This document shows positions 35,271 to 43,675 of a stretch of DNA of 64,000 bases, in pieces. The stretch is from Marinobacter excellens HL-55 (lineage in GTDB: Bacteria; Pseudomonadota; Gammaproteobacteria; Pseudomonadales; Oleiphilaceae). The stretch covers positions 1 through 64,000 of the forward strand of contig LJZQ01000014.1 in NCBI GenBank assembly GCA_001314845.1, written 5' to 3'. Numbering within the stretch: position 1 is the first letter of the stretch; every line of letters starts with the position of its first letter. Below the pieces are notes generated by a model. That model was not told the DNA's origin. It saw nothing but the letters and a program-made list of their open reading frames with translations, and ran no database searches. The translations under genes were made by a program, and so were the position numbers.

Positions 35271-35607
35271 ATTTGGTGATGTGGTTCTGGTTGGTTTTCC
35301 CTTTACCAACCTGAAGACCACAAAAAAGCGCCCTGCAGTGGTTATAAGTTCTTCAGCTTATCAGGCTTACCGTCCAGATCTTGTGATAATGGCGATTACC
35401 AGTCGGATCAGAGATCCCCTCAGTTATGGTGAGGCGTTGATAGAGGGCTGGGAACAGGCGGGTTTGCTGAAACCTTCGGTGATGAAACCCCTGATCGCAA
35501 CCGTCGAGCAGTCAATCATTTTGAAACGAATGGGTTTCCTGAACACAAACGACCAAGTTCAGTTGAAAAGCGTACTGCATGGAATTTTAGAACTTAATAA
35601 TAAATAG
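35248..35607 (+). CDS. PemK/MazF-family toxin (endoribonuclease)
   Basis: A 119-residue protein. I start at the ATG at 35248, where the domain begins (FEFGDVVLVGFPFTNLKTTK, then RPAVVISSSAY). These are the conserved first strands of the PemK/MazF SH3-like barrel, and KRPAVV is the catalytic-loop region; the later segment KPSVMKPLIATVEQSII is also typical. Members cut mRNA. It overlaps the antitoxin gene by 23 bases. Confidence 0.88.
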   Translation: MQPTTNFEFGDVVLVGFPFTNLKTTKKRPAVVISSSAYQAYRPDLVIMAITSRIRDPLSYGEALIEGWEQAGLLKPSVMKPLIATVEQSIILKRMGFLNTNDQVQLKSVLHGILELNNK

Positions 35608-35614
35608 AAAAAAT

Positions 35615-36637
35615 ATGCCAGCATTCGGAACCGCCTCTGTCGCCGCCCTGCGCCAATACGTTCGCTATGCCGATGCCAAGGGCATCAGCACCTCAGAGCT
35701 GTTCAGCAAGGCCGGTCTTGAGCCGAAAACCCTTGATACCGATGACGGCCGCCTGACCGGCGAGCAGTTACAAACGTTTATTCGCCTGCTGGCCGAAGCG
35801 TCCGGCAATCCCATCCTTGGCCTGGAAACCGGCGATTTCGTTCAGCCCGGTTCCTACAGTGTGCTTGGCTACATCACCATGAGCTGTGCCACGCTGGGGG
35901 AGGCGGTCACCCGAATTGCGCCTTATGAGAAGCTGGTGGGTGATATGGGCACGACTGGCCTTCGAATGAAGGGCAATGAAGTATCGTTGGTGTGGAGCTG
36001 CAACTTTACCGATCCTGTGGTTTGGCCCCAGGTGGTGGATAATGTGTTCGCCTCCTGGATTAATTACGCTCGCTGGCTGGCAGATAACGATAACGCCTCT
36101 CCAATCCGGGTTGCCCTGAAACGCTCCGCTCCAGGCCCTGACTATGAGGGCGCTTATCAGGAGCGCTGGGGCTGCCCGGTTGAGTTCGAAGCGCCGGAGA
36201 ATGTGGTGACCATGCCCCAGGATCTGCTGGCCACCCGCCTTCGCCAGCCAGACCCGTTGCTGCGCAAGACCCTTGAAGTCCATGCGCTGTCGCAGTTGGC
36301 ACTGCTGGATAACGACACCGATCTGACCTCCAGAGTGAAGCAGGGCATTCAGAAGCAGCTGTCCAGCGGCGTGACCCGGCAAGACATGATCGCCGAAGCA
36401 TTGGGCATGACCAGTCGCACGTTGCAGCGCAAACTGAGCCAGGAGGGGGTTTCCTATCAGGGGCTGCTCGATGACGTGCGCCAGCAAATGGCCGAGGATT
36501 ACCTGCGTAACACCGGGATGAGTATTCCCGACATTGCCCTGAGGTTGGGGTACAGCGAGACCACGTCTTTTCATCGCAAGTTCAAGGCGGCAACAGGGCA
36601 GACGCCGGGGGATTATCGCCGGGGTCTGACCCAATAA
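35615..36637 (+). CDS. AraC-family transcriptional regulator (arabinose-binding-like N-domain)
   Basis: A 340-residue regulator. The N-terminal 190 residues match the Arabinose_bd-type sensing domain of OruR/GbdR-like relatives (TGDFVQPGSYSVLGYITMSC). The C-terminal 100 residues hold both helix-turn-helix motifs (MIAEALGMTSRTLQRKLSQE and IPDIALRLGYSETTSFHRKF, then TGQTPGDYR). The last codons (RRGLTQ) are encoded by a copy of the GGGGTCTGACCC repeat core. Its target is not evident. A strong terminator follows directly. Confidence 0.92.
   Translation: MPAFGTASVAALRQYVRYADAKGISTSELFSKAGLEPKTLDTDDGRLTGEQLQTFIRLLAEASGNPILGLETGDFVQPGSYSVLGYITMSCATLGEAVTRIAPYEKLVGDMGTTGLRMKGNEVSLVWSCNFTDPVVWPQVVDNVFASWINYARWLADNDNASPIRVALKRSAPGPDYEGAYQERWGCPVEFEAPENVVTMPQDLLATRLRQPDPLLRKTLEVHALSQLALLDNDTDLTSRVKQGIQKQLSSGVTRQDMIAEALGMTSRTLQRKLSQEGVSYQGLLDDVRQQMAEDYLRNTGMSIPDIALRLGYSETTSFHRKFKAATGQTPGDYRRGLTQ
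36621..36632. repeat. GGGGTCTGACCC repeat core inside the end of the araC-type gene
   Basis: The 12-base core of the dispersed repeat supplies four codons before the stop. No partner arm is close, so it is a single half-element. Confidence 0.65.
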
Positions 36638-36639
36638 AA

Positions 36640-36663
36640 AAGCCAGCTCATGGGAGCTGGCTT
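36640..36663 (+). terminator. Terminator after the AraC-family gene
   Basis: A perfect 10-bp stem (AAGCCAGCTC with GAGCTGGCTT, loop ATGG) is preceded by an A run and followed by GAAATTTT. It starts 2 bases after the stop codon. Confidence 0.88.
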
Positions 36664-36855
36664 GAAATTTTCGGAACGAACGAAAGGCCTGAAACAATCG
36701 TAATTCCTGTGGAGGCAGCCCCATAAAATGGCGGAGTTACTACTCGGCTCCTCCGCCATGGGCGGATACTGCTTGATTCCACAATGTCAGAATAAGCTCT
36801 GACGCCCCCGTCTGTCTGTTTGTGATCTGTGTCTCGTTGTTACTCTTTGTGATGA

Positions 36856-37827
36856 CTATGCACCTTCCCGTATCTCGGGTTTGGTTTCGGTAAATCTGCG
36901 GGTTTCGTAGGCGTCTACTAGGCCCTGAACGGCGGCGCGCTCGATATCCTGAACCAATGGCGTGCCGTCCTGGGCATCTGCTTTGCACAGCACCATGCCG
37001 GCTTCGACCGAAATATAGCCAGCGGTGGTCTTCAGGGCTTTGTGGTTGATGCCATCAAAAATTCGCCGGAACGCCGTGGTGGTGCAGTGATCGCTCGTCT
37101 GGAAGTAAGACACAATGGCAAACTGGTTGTCACCCACACGACACAAAGCATCAATAGGGCGAATCAGTGTGTTCAGGCGGCGGGCAATGCCCACGGCCAG
37201 TTCGCTCATTACGCTGGGTGGATGCTTGCGCTTGAGATCCTGCCAGTTGCGGATGCCACACATCACATAGGCCGTTGAGCCAGCGCGGGATTCGGCGTGG
37301 CGCAGGGTTTTCTGCAGGCGTTGACGGGCGTATTTGGCGTTACACAGACCGGTTTCCAGATCAATGATGTTGGTGGCCTCGAGTTCCCGGTTGTTTTCCA
37401 CCAGCAGTGCGTTGGCCCGCAGCAATGTGTTTTGGCGGTCGGCCATGCGGTCTGCCGCAAAAACTCGCGATACCAACTGTTTGGTCATGTCGGACTTGTA
37501 GATGAAGTCGTCCACGCCCCGATCAAAGGCTTCCGACAGCGCCTCGACGCTTTCCCGGGCAGTCAGCAGAATCACATAGGTGTAGTGATTGTCCTGTTCA
37601 TCCTGCTGGCGCACATGGTCGGTTAGTTGCAGACCGTCCATTTCAGGCATCAGCCAATCGGCAATCAGCAGGCTGACCTGTCGCTTTTCCATCAGTTTCA
37701 GGGCGTCTGGCGCATTGTTGGCGATTCTTATGTCGCGGTAGCCGGCATTTCGCAGCGTGCGGCCAACCACCATGCTGCTGAATTTGGCGTCGTCTACGAC
37801 GAGAATGGGTAGGTCCAGATTGGGCAT
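36856..37827 (-). CDS. Response regulator with a degenerate GGDEF domain
   Basis: I start at the ATG at 37827 because the receiver begins there (LPILVVDDAKFSS); a 62-residue upstream extension is not domain sequence. The receiver has D12-D13 and phosphoaspartate D57 (LIADWLMPEMDG). After a coiled-coil linker (about 140-170), residues 170-323 resemble a GGDEF domain, with DLETGLCNAKYARQRL at its start. The active-site signature is replaced by VGDNQF at 231-236, so cyclase activity is unlikely; it may bind GTP or c-di-GMP or act through protein contacts. It is divergent from yajQ. Confidence 0.88.
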   Translation of the reverse strand: MPNLDLPILVVDDAKFSSMVVGRTLRNAGYRDIRIANNAPDALKLMEKRQVSLLIADWLMPEMDGLQLTDHVRQQDEQDNHYTYVILLTARESVEALSEAFDRGVDDFIYKSDMTKQLVSRVFAADRMADRQNTLLRANALLVENNRELEATNIIDLETGLCNAKYARQRLQKTLRHAESRAGSTAYVMCGIRNWQDLKRKHPPSVMSELAVGIARRLNTLIRPIDALCRVGDNQFAIVSYFQTSDHCTTTAFRRIFDGINHKALKTTAGYISVEAGMVLCKADAQDGTPLVQDIERAAVQGLVDAYETRRFTETKPEIREGA

Positions 37828-37963
37828 CGTTTGTCTACTTCTTACCAGTCCATTGTCAGATGCGGTTCGCCGCCGCTCTTGGTATGCTTTGGCGCTTCGG
37901 AACATCCGGTATTTATAATGTCGCCACAGTATACCCCTCACTGGCCTTTGGAGAATAACGACC

Positions 37964-38446
37964 ATGCCTTCTTTTGACATTGTTTCAGAAATTGAGATGC
38001 ACGAAGTGACCAATGCGGTGGATCAGGCCAAGCGTGATCTGGGCAATCGCTGGGACTTCAAAAATGTTCAGGCAGACATCGAGCTGGAAGACAAGCGCAT
38101 CATCGTGAGCGCGGAACAGGAGTTTCAGCTGGAGCAACTGATTGATTTGCTGCGGATGGCGTTCGCCAAGCGGAACATTGATGCCCGCGCCCTGGCAGAA
38201 GACGGTGAGAGCAAGGCCGGCAAGCTGGTAAAGCAGCACTTTGCGCTCAAGCAGGGCATCGAAACCGATATGGCCAAGAAGATCGTGAAGATGATTAAAG
38301 ATCAGAAAATGAAGGTTCAGGCCAGTATTCAGGGTGATAAGGTGCGGGTAACCGGCAAGAAACGGGACGACCTGCAGGAAGCGATTGCCATGTTGCGTGA
38401 GGCCGAGCTGGAACTGCCATTGCAGTTCGACAACTTCCGCGATTGA
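37964..38446 (+). CDS. yajQ: YajQ family cyclic-di-GMP-binding protein
   Basis: A 160-residue protein of the UPF0234 family, complete and highly typical ([32 protein letters not shown], ending [10 protein letters not shown]). In Xanthomonas a YajQ protein binds cyclic di-GMP and works with a transcription factor; elsewhere it is nucleotide-binding with less clear function. TTGGAGAA precedes the ATG. It adjoins, divergently, a receiver/degenerate-GGDEF gene. Confidence 0.96.
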   Translation: MPSFDIVSEIEMHEVTNAVDQAKRDLGNRWDFKNVQADIELEDKRIIVSAEQEFQLEQLIDLLRMAFAKRNIDARALAEDGESKAGKLVKQHFALKQGIETDMAKKIVKMIKDQKMKVQASIQGDKVRVTGKKRDDLQEAIAMLREAELELPLQFDNFRD

Positions 38447-38452
38447 TGGCGT

Positions 38453-39886
38453 GTGCGAAGGGGTTGCCACCAGCCCGTAAACCAAGGAGTTCGACTTATC
38501 ATTGGTAAACTGTTCGCCCTGATCTTGGATTTCCTGCGCATATACACCCGCTGGCAAGTGCTTGCCCTGTTGTTTCTCGGGTTTTCTGCCGGGTTACCGT
38601 TTTTGCTGGTGTTTTCCACGTTGAATGCCCGGCTGGCGGATGTGGGTGTGCAAACCGCCACCATCGGGTTTTTCAGCTGGTTGGGGATTACCTACTCCAT
38701 CAAGGTGTTTTGGGCCCCGGTGGTCGATCGGCTGAAGTTGCCGGTGCTGGACCGACTGCTAGGTAAGCGCCGAAGCTGGATTTTGCTGGCCCAGGCCGGC
38801 ATTGCCACCGGGCTTTACCTGATGGCCAAGGTGGACCCGGTGGTGGCTCCGCAAATGCTGGCGCTGTTCGGGCTGCTGGTGGCGTTCTCGTCTGCAACGC
38901 AAGACGTGGCCATTGATGCCTATCGAATCGAGATTGCGGAAGAGCGTTTACAGGCGGCGCTGGCGGCCACCTATATCTTCGGTTATCGGCTGGCCTTGCT
39001 GGTGGCCGGTGCGGGGGCCCTGTACCTGGCAGAATACTGGTCCTGGGAGGTGTCATACCAGGTGATGGCGGCCTTGGTGGGCGTGGGCGCACTGACGGTG
39101 CTGGTGGTTCGGGAACCGCGCGTGAACCACTTCGCCGCAGCCCAGGATATTGCGCACAAGATAGAGGAAGAGGCGGGCAAACGAGCCCATCTTCCGCCCC
39201 GGATTGCCCGGTTTGCGGGTTGGTTCTATGCCGCTATTGCCGGGCCGTTTCTGGATTTCTTCGGGCGCTACAAAGAGATGGCCATCGCCATTTTGCTGCT
39301 GGTGGCGGTGTACCGGATTTCTGATATCGCGATGGGCGTGATGGCCAATCCTTTTTATCTGGATTTTATGGGTTTCAGCAAAACCCAGGTGGCAGACGTC
39401 ACCAAGATCTTTGGCTTTTTCATGACCATCATAGGCTCGCTGCTGGGTGGTGTTCTGGTCGTACGCTACGGTGTGCGCAATATCCTGCTGGTGGGCGCCA
39501 TTCTGACAGCTGCCACAAACTTGCTGTTTGTGTATCTCGCTCAGTACCCACCCAACATTGTGACCCTGGCGGTGGTGGTGAGTGCCGATAACCTCAGCGG
39601 CGGCATCGCCAATGTGGCGTTGATTGCCTGGCTCTCCAGCATGACCAGTGCGTCTTTCACCGCCACTCAATACGCATTATTCAGCTCGCTGATGACGCTG
39701 CCCGGTAAATTCCTCGGCGGTTTCTCCGGCATCGTCGTCGCCAATTTCGGCTATGCCGAGTTCTTTGCGATTGCTTCCGTAATGGGTATTCCAGCCGTGT
39801 TGCTGGTGCTCTATATGATGAAGCACGGCGCCAGGCTGGATGCTCTGGCACCGGTGAAAGACACCGAAGACGCCCTGGTCAAATAA
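38453..39886 (+). CDS. AmpG-like muropeptide permease (MFS), start uncertain
   Basis: A membrane transporter with about 12-14 hydrophobic segments. Motifs such as LLFLGFSAGLPFLLVFSTLN, APVVDRL, RRSWILLAQ and SSATQDVAIDAYR are those of AmpG, which imports anhydromuropeptides for cell-wall recycling and beta-lactamase signalling. The frame opens at GTG 38453 (477 residues), but no ribosome-binding site precedes it. A clear AAGGAG at 38484-38489 stands before in-frame ATC (38498) and ATT (38501) and AmpG proteins normally begin about there, so a rare AUU or AUC start giving about 461-462 residues is plausible. It follows yajQ closely and is convergent with selO. Confidence 0.88.
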   Translation: MRRGCHQPVNQGVRLIIGKLFALILDFLRIYTRWQVLALLFLGFSAGLPFLLVFSTLNARLADVGVQTATIGFFSWLGITYSIKVFWAPVVDRLKLPVLDRLLGKRRSWILLAQAGIATGLYLMAKVDPVVAPQMLALFGLLVAFSSATQDVAIDAYRIEIAEERLQAALAATYIFGYRLALLVAGAGALYLAEYWSWEVSYQVMAALVGVGALTVLVVREPRVNHFAAAQDIAHKIEEEAGKRAHLPPRIARFAGWFYAAIAGPFLDFFGRYKEMAIAILLLVAVYRISDIAMGVMANPFYLDFMGFSKTQVADVTKIFGFFMTIIGSLLGGVLVVRYGVRNILLVGAILTAATNLLFVYLAQYPPNIVTLAVVVSADNLSGGIANVALIAWLSSMTSASFTATQYALFSSLMTLPGKFLGGFSGIVVANFGYAEFFAIASVMGIPAVLLVLYMMKHGARLDALAPVKDTEDALVK

Positions 39887-39889
39887 ATT

Positions 39890-39985
39890 GGGGTCAGAAA
39901 CGGGGTCAGACCCCCGCGCGGCCCTAAGGCCCAAAGACGCGCGCGGGTCTGACCCCTTAGGACGCACGGGGGCTGACCTTTTAGA
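39890..39985. repeat. GGGGTCAGACCC-family long hairpin between convergent genes
   Basis: The main element spans 39902-39956: GGGGTCAGACCC plus CGCGCG on the left pairs with CGCGCGGGTCTGACCCC on the right with a two-base bulge, around a GGCC...GGCCC inner stem. Partial copies of the core flank it (39890-39898, and GGGGGCTGACC at 39968-39978). It fills the gap between the AmpG-like gene and selO and could terminate both. Confidence 0.85.
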
Positions 39986-39993
39986 CGTACCCC

Positions 39994-41448
39994 TTAGGAA
40001 GAGCAGCTGATATTCAGGTGCTTGCCCCAGTCCGGCGGCAGGGAGGCGTAGTGTTCGTGTTCGGGTTGTTCGTCGAAGGGGTTTTCCAGCACTTTTAACA
40101 GATCTTTGAGTGGGGCGTAGTCGCCGTTTTGGGCTTCCATGATCACCTGTTGGGCCAGGTAGTTGCGCAGGATGTATTTGGGGTTTACCTGGCGCATGGC
40201 GTATTCGCGTTCGTCGTGGGCGCGGGTTTCCTTCTGCAGGCGGGCTTCAAAACGCTCCAGCCATTCGTCAGCGACGCTGCGGTCGGTGAACAGGTCTAGT
40301 ACCGGGGCGTTGCCATGGCGGTTCAGGTTGGAGATGCCACGGAAGAAGCGGGTGTAATCGATCCGGTGCTCGTGCAGCATGCTGAAGGTGTCCATGATCA
40401 GGCTCATGTCTGACTCTTCCGCTTCTTCCAGCCCCAGTTTTGTTTTCATGTTGTTCTTGAAATGTTCGTTGTAGGCGATTTCGTACCGGCGCATTCCCCG
40501 GCGGACGTCATCTTCATCCATGATGGGTAGCAGGGCGTTGGCCAGGTACTGGCAATTGACAAAGCCGGTGTGCGGTTGGCGGTTGTAAGCATAGCGGCCG
40601 CCCTGGTCGGTGTGGTTGCAGATGTAGCCGGCGTCGAAGTCGTCCAGAAAGGCATAGGGGCCGTAGTCGAAAGTGTCGCCAATGATCGACATGTTGTCGC
40701 TGTTCATTACCCCATGGCAGAAGCCCACGGCTTGCCAGTCCGCGATCAGCCGGGCCGTGCGTTCCACCACTTCTTCAAACCAGCGCTGATGGCGCTGCTC
40801 TTCCGGCAGGCTGATCAGATGCGGGAAGTGTAGGGTGATCACATGCTCCAGCAGGGTTTTCAGAGCCTCCGGGCCTTCATGGTGCGCAGCGAATTCGAAG
40901 TGCCCGAAGCGGATGTGGCTTTGCGCTACGCGCATCAGCGCAGCGGCGGTTTCGATGGATTCCCGCCGCACAGGATCTTTCGCGCTGATCATGAACAGGG
41001 CGCGGGTAGTGGCAATGCCCAGTCCGTGCATGGCTTCAGAGCACAGGTATTCGCGAATGGTGGAGCGCAACACCGCCCGCCCGTCGCCAAATCGGGAGTA
41101 GGGGGTGGTGCCTGCACCTTTCAGGTGCCAATCCCAGCGGGTGCCGCCTGGCGCCACGGTTTCCCAAAGTAACAAACCTCTGCCATCGCCTAACTCCGGG
41201 TTGTAAACACCAAATTGGTGCCCAGTGTACTTCATTGCCACGGGGTCCATTCCGTCCAGCAACTCCAGCCCAGCACCTACTTTCGCCCAGTCCGCTTCGT
41301 TTTGAACATGAAAGCCCAGCTGTGTTGCGAGCTTGTGATTGAAGCACACCATTCTGGGCTCGGACAAAGGCGTTGGTTGCACCCGTGTGTAGAAGCTGTC
41401 TGGTAGTTCCAGGTAACGGTGTTCTATTTTGACGGTGCTTTTGGGCAT
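39994..41448 (-). CDS. selO: SelO/YdiU family protein adenylyltransferase
   Basis: A 484-residue pseudokinase-fold enzyme that transfers AMP to serine, threonine or tyrosine on proteins, linked to redox stress. Diagnostic segments are YTGHQFGVYNPELGDGRG, HLKGAGTTPYSRFGDGRAVL and HGVMNSDNMSIIGDTFDYG, which holds the metal-binding residues. It ends ISCSS; some homologues have selenocysteine near this position, here it is a normal cysteine. It is convergent with the AmpG-like gene and divergent from the glucosylglycerate operon. Confidence 0.96.
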   Translation of the reverse strand: MPKSTVKIEHRYLELPDSFYTRVQPTPLSEPRMVCFNHKLATQLGFHVQNEADWAKVGAGLELLDGMDPVAMKYTGHQFGVYNPELGDGRGLLLWETVAPGGTRWDWHLKGAGTTPYSRFGDGRAVLRSTIREYLCSEAMHGLGIATTRALFMISAKDPVRRESIETAAALMRVAQSHIRFGHFEFAAHHEGPEALKTLLEHVITLHFPHLISLPEEQRHQRWFEEVVERTARLIADWQAVGFCHGVMNSDNMSIIGDTFDYGPYAFLDDFDAGYICNHTDQGGRYAYNRQPHTGFVNCQYLANALLPIMDEDDVRRGMRRYEIAYNEHFKNNMKTKLGLEEAEESDMSLIMDTFSMLHEHRIDYTRFFRGISNLNRHGNAPVLDLFTDRSVADEWLERFEARLQKETRAHDEREYAMRQVNPKYILRNYLAQQVIMEAQNGDYAPLKDLLKVLENPFDEQPEHEHYASLPPDWGKHLNISCSS

Positions 41449-41495
41449 GGGTTGGCCTGGTTCTTGAATTGGTTTTTAGAGCGGAGTCAGCGTCT

Positions 41496-41611
41496 AAAAC
41501 GGGGTCAGACCCCTGTGCGGCCCAAAACGGGTCAGACCCCTGTGCGGCCCAAAACGGGTCAGACCCCCGTGCGGCCATAAGGCCTCAATGCGCATGTGGG
41601 TCAGACCCTTA
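41496..41611. repeat. Tandem array of GGGTCAGACCC units upstream of the glucosylglycerate operon
   Basis: A unit of 27-28 bp (AAAACGGGGTCAGACCCC followed by TGTGCGGCCC) is repeated at 41496, 41524 and 41551; the third copy continues into a hairpin (GGCC/GGCC and GCGCATGTGGGTCAGACCC). It lies in the 186-base gap between divergent selO and the phosphatase gene and ends 24 bases before the latter's ATG, so both promoters must lie in or beside it. Confidence 0.85.
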
Positions 41612-41634
41612 AGATTGCAGAGCGGGATGGGTAA

Positions 41635-42438
41635 ATGCAACCACACTTGATTGTTTTTACGGATCTGGATGGCACCTTGCTGGATCATCACAGTTACAGC
41701 TGGCGGGCGGCGAAGCCGGCTATGGCGCGGCTGGGGGCTAACGGTATTCCGTTGATTCTCAACTCCAGTAAAACGGCGGCTGAGATCCGTGAGCTGCAGA
41801 ACATGATGGGCTTGCGGGCGCCGTTTATTGCGGAGAACGGGGCGGCGGTGGTTATTCCCTCGGGTTGCCTGGGTAATGCGGAGGAAGAGGTGGTCCATGT
41901 TGGCGCATCTTATGAGGAGGTCGTTCGCACTCTTTTGGTGCAACGTGAGGGCGGCGCACAGTTTCGGAGCTTTGATGACCTGTCTGCGGCGGAGGTGGCT
42001 GCGCTGACCCGGTTGACGGTGGCTGAGGCCGCCCGGGCGAAACAGCGCCTGGCGACGGTGCCGTTGAAGTGGGACGGCACCGAGGCAGAACTGGCGCAAT
42101 TCCGTGCGGCACTTGAGCTTGAAGGCTTGCGGTTGGTGCAGGGCGGGCGTTTTTGGCATGCCATGGGCGCCTTTGATAAAGCCGAGGGGGCCCGGTTCTT
42201 GCTGAAGCGTTATCAGGAGCACTATGGCGATGAGCCCATTGTGACGATTGCTTTGGGCGACAGCCCGAACGATCAGCGCCTGCTGGAGGCCGCCGACGTA
42301 CCGGTGGTGATTCGTGGGGTAAACAGTGATCAGGTTCAGTTGCCGTCGTCCCGGCACGCCATGCGCTCCATCAAGCCCGGCCCGGAGGGTTGGAATGAAT
42401 GCGTGCTCAATCTGTTGTTTGAGTACGGCTACCAGTAA
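41635..42438 (+). CDS. gpgP: Glucosyl/mannosyl-3-phosphoglycerate phosphatase (HAD family)
   Basis: A 267-residue HAD phosphatase of the MPGP/YedP type. The nucleophile motif is FTDLDGTLLDH (D10, with D12 as acid/base), motif II is LNSSKTAAEI, and motif IV is ALGDSPNDQRLLEAAD. It removes phosphate from glucosyl-3-phosphoglycerate to give glucosylglycerate, a compatible solute. The next gene is the synthase, 13 bases downstream with a strong AAGGAGGAG, which argues for the glucosyl rather than the mannosyl substrate. Confidence 0.9.
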   Translation: MQPHLIVFTDLDGTLLDHHSYSWRAAKPAMARLGANGIPLILNSSKTAAEIRELQNMMGLRAPFIAENGAAVVIPSGCLGNAEEEVVHVGASYEEVVRTLLVQREGGAQFRSFDDLSAAEVAALTRLTVAEAARAKQRLATVPLKWDGTEAELAQFRAALELEGLRLVQGGRFWHAMGAFDKAEGARFLLKRYQEHYGDEPIVTIALGDSPNDQRLLEAADVPVVIRGVNSDQVQLPSSRHAMRSIKPGPEGWNECVLNLLFEYGYQ

Positions 42439-42451
42439 AGGAGGAGCCGCC

Positions 42452-43675
42452 ATGGGCGACTTTTACCAGAACGGCATTATCACCACCCTGCACAACCTTG
42501 TGCGCCGCCCTGTGGAAGACATCGAAGCGGATCTGATGAGCTTTCGCAAAGCCCGGCCTATGTCTTTGGTGTTGCCTTCACTGTATTCAGAGCTGGAAGG
42601 GCCTGCACTTAAAAACATTGTCCAGGAGCTGACCAAGGTTCCTTATCTGGATGAGATTGTGATCGGCCTGGATCGCGCCAATGAGGCGCAATACCGCCAT
42701 GCGCTTGAATACTTTTCAGATCTGCCGCAATCGTTCAAAGTGCTCTGGAACGACGGCCCCCGGCTGCGTGCCCTTGATATGAAATTGCGCGAGCAAGGCT
42801 TGGCGCCGACCGAGATGGGTAAGGGCCGCAATGTGTGGTACTGCTTTGGTTATGTGTTGGCCTCTGGAGTGAGTAAATCGGTGGCCTTGCACGACTGTGA
42901 CATTCTGACCTATACCCGGGAGCTGCTGGCCCGGCTTATCTACCCGGTGGCTAATCCCGGATTCAACTACATGTTCTGCAAGGGCTACTACGCCCGGGTG
43001 GCGGACGGCAACATGAATGGCCGGGTCAGCCGCCTGCTGGTGACGCCGCTGATCCGCGCATTGAAGAAAGTGTGCGGCCCCAATGATTTTCTGGATTACC
43101 TGGACAGCTACCGCTACCCGCTGGCAGGTGAATTCTCCTTCCGCACCGACGTGATTAACGACCTGCGCATTCCCAGCGACTGGGGGCTGGAGGTCGGCGT
43201 ACTGTCGGAGATGAAGCGCAACTACGCCACCAACCGTTTGTGCCAGGTGGATGTGGCCGATGTTTACGACCACAAGCATCAGGAGCTGTCACCGGAAGAC
43301 GCCAGTCGCGGCCTGTCCAAGATGAGTGTGGACATCTCCAAGGCCTTGTTCCGCAAGCTGGCCACCAATGGCGAGATTTTCTCCAATGAAAAGTTTCGCA
43401 CCATCAAGGCGAGTTACTTCCGTATTGCGCTGGATTTTGTGGAGACCTATCAGAACGATGCGATCATTAATGGGCTGAGTTTCGACCGTCATAAAGAGGA
43501 GAAAGCCGTGGAGTTGTTCGCCCAGAACGTGATGAGCGCCGGCGCGCACTTCCTGGATAACCCAATGGATACGCCGTTCATTCCGAGCTGGAACCGGGTG
43601 ACCAGTGCCATTCCGGATATCCGCGAGCAGTTGCTGGAGGCGGTGACTCTGGACAACGAGGAATTCAAGCCATGA
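42452..43675 (+). CDS. gpgS: Glucosyl-3-phosphoglycerate synthase
   Basis: A 407-residue GT81-type glycosyltransferase. The start at 42452 is set by AAGGAGGAG at 42438-42446; a longer open frame lies inside the previous gene. The nucleotide-sugar aspartates are in ALHDCDILTYTRELL, and the downstream segments LAGEFSFRTDVINDLRIPSD and VGVLSEMKRNY are typical of GpgS. It transfers glucose from a nucleotide sugar to 3-phosphoglycerate. Its stop overlaps the start of the next gene (ATGA), so the phosphorylase is translationally coupled. Confidence 0.93.
   Translation: MGDFYQNGIITTLHNLVRRPVEDIEADLMSFRKARPMSLVLPSLYSELEGPALKNIVQELTKVPYLDEIVIGLDRANEAQYRHALEYFSDLPQSFKVLWNDGPRLRALDMKLREQGLAPTEMGKGRNVWYCFGYVLASGVSKSVALHDCDILTYTRELLARLIYPVANPGFNYMFCKGYYARVADGNMNGRVSRLLVTPLIRALKKVCGPNDFLDYLDSYRYPLAGEFSFRTDVINDLRIPSDWGLEVGVLSEMKRNYATNRLCQVDVADVYDHKHQELSPEDASRGLSKMSVDISKALFRKLATNGEIFSNEKFRTIKASYFRIALDFVETYQNDAIINGLSFDRHKEEKAVELFAQNVMSAGAHFLDNPMDTPFIPSWNRVTSAIPDIREQLLEAVTLDNEEFKP

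Noticed and set aside
41496..41611. CRISPR-like array
   Set aside because: The units are contiguous and the sequence between cores is itself repeated, so there are no unique spacers, and there are no cas genes nearby.
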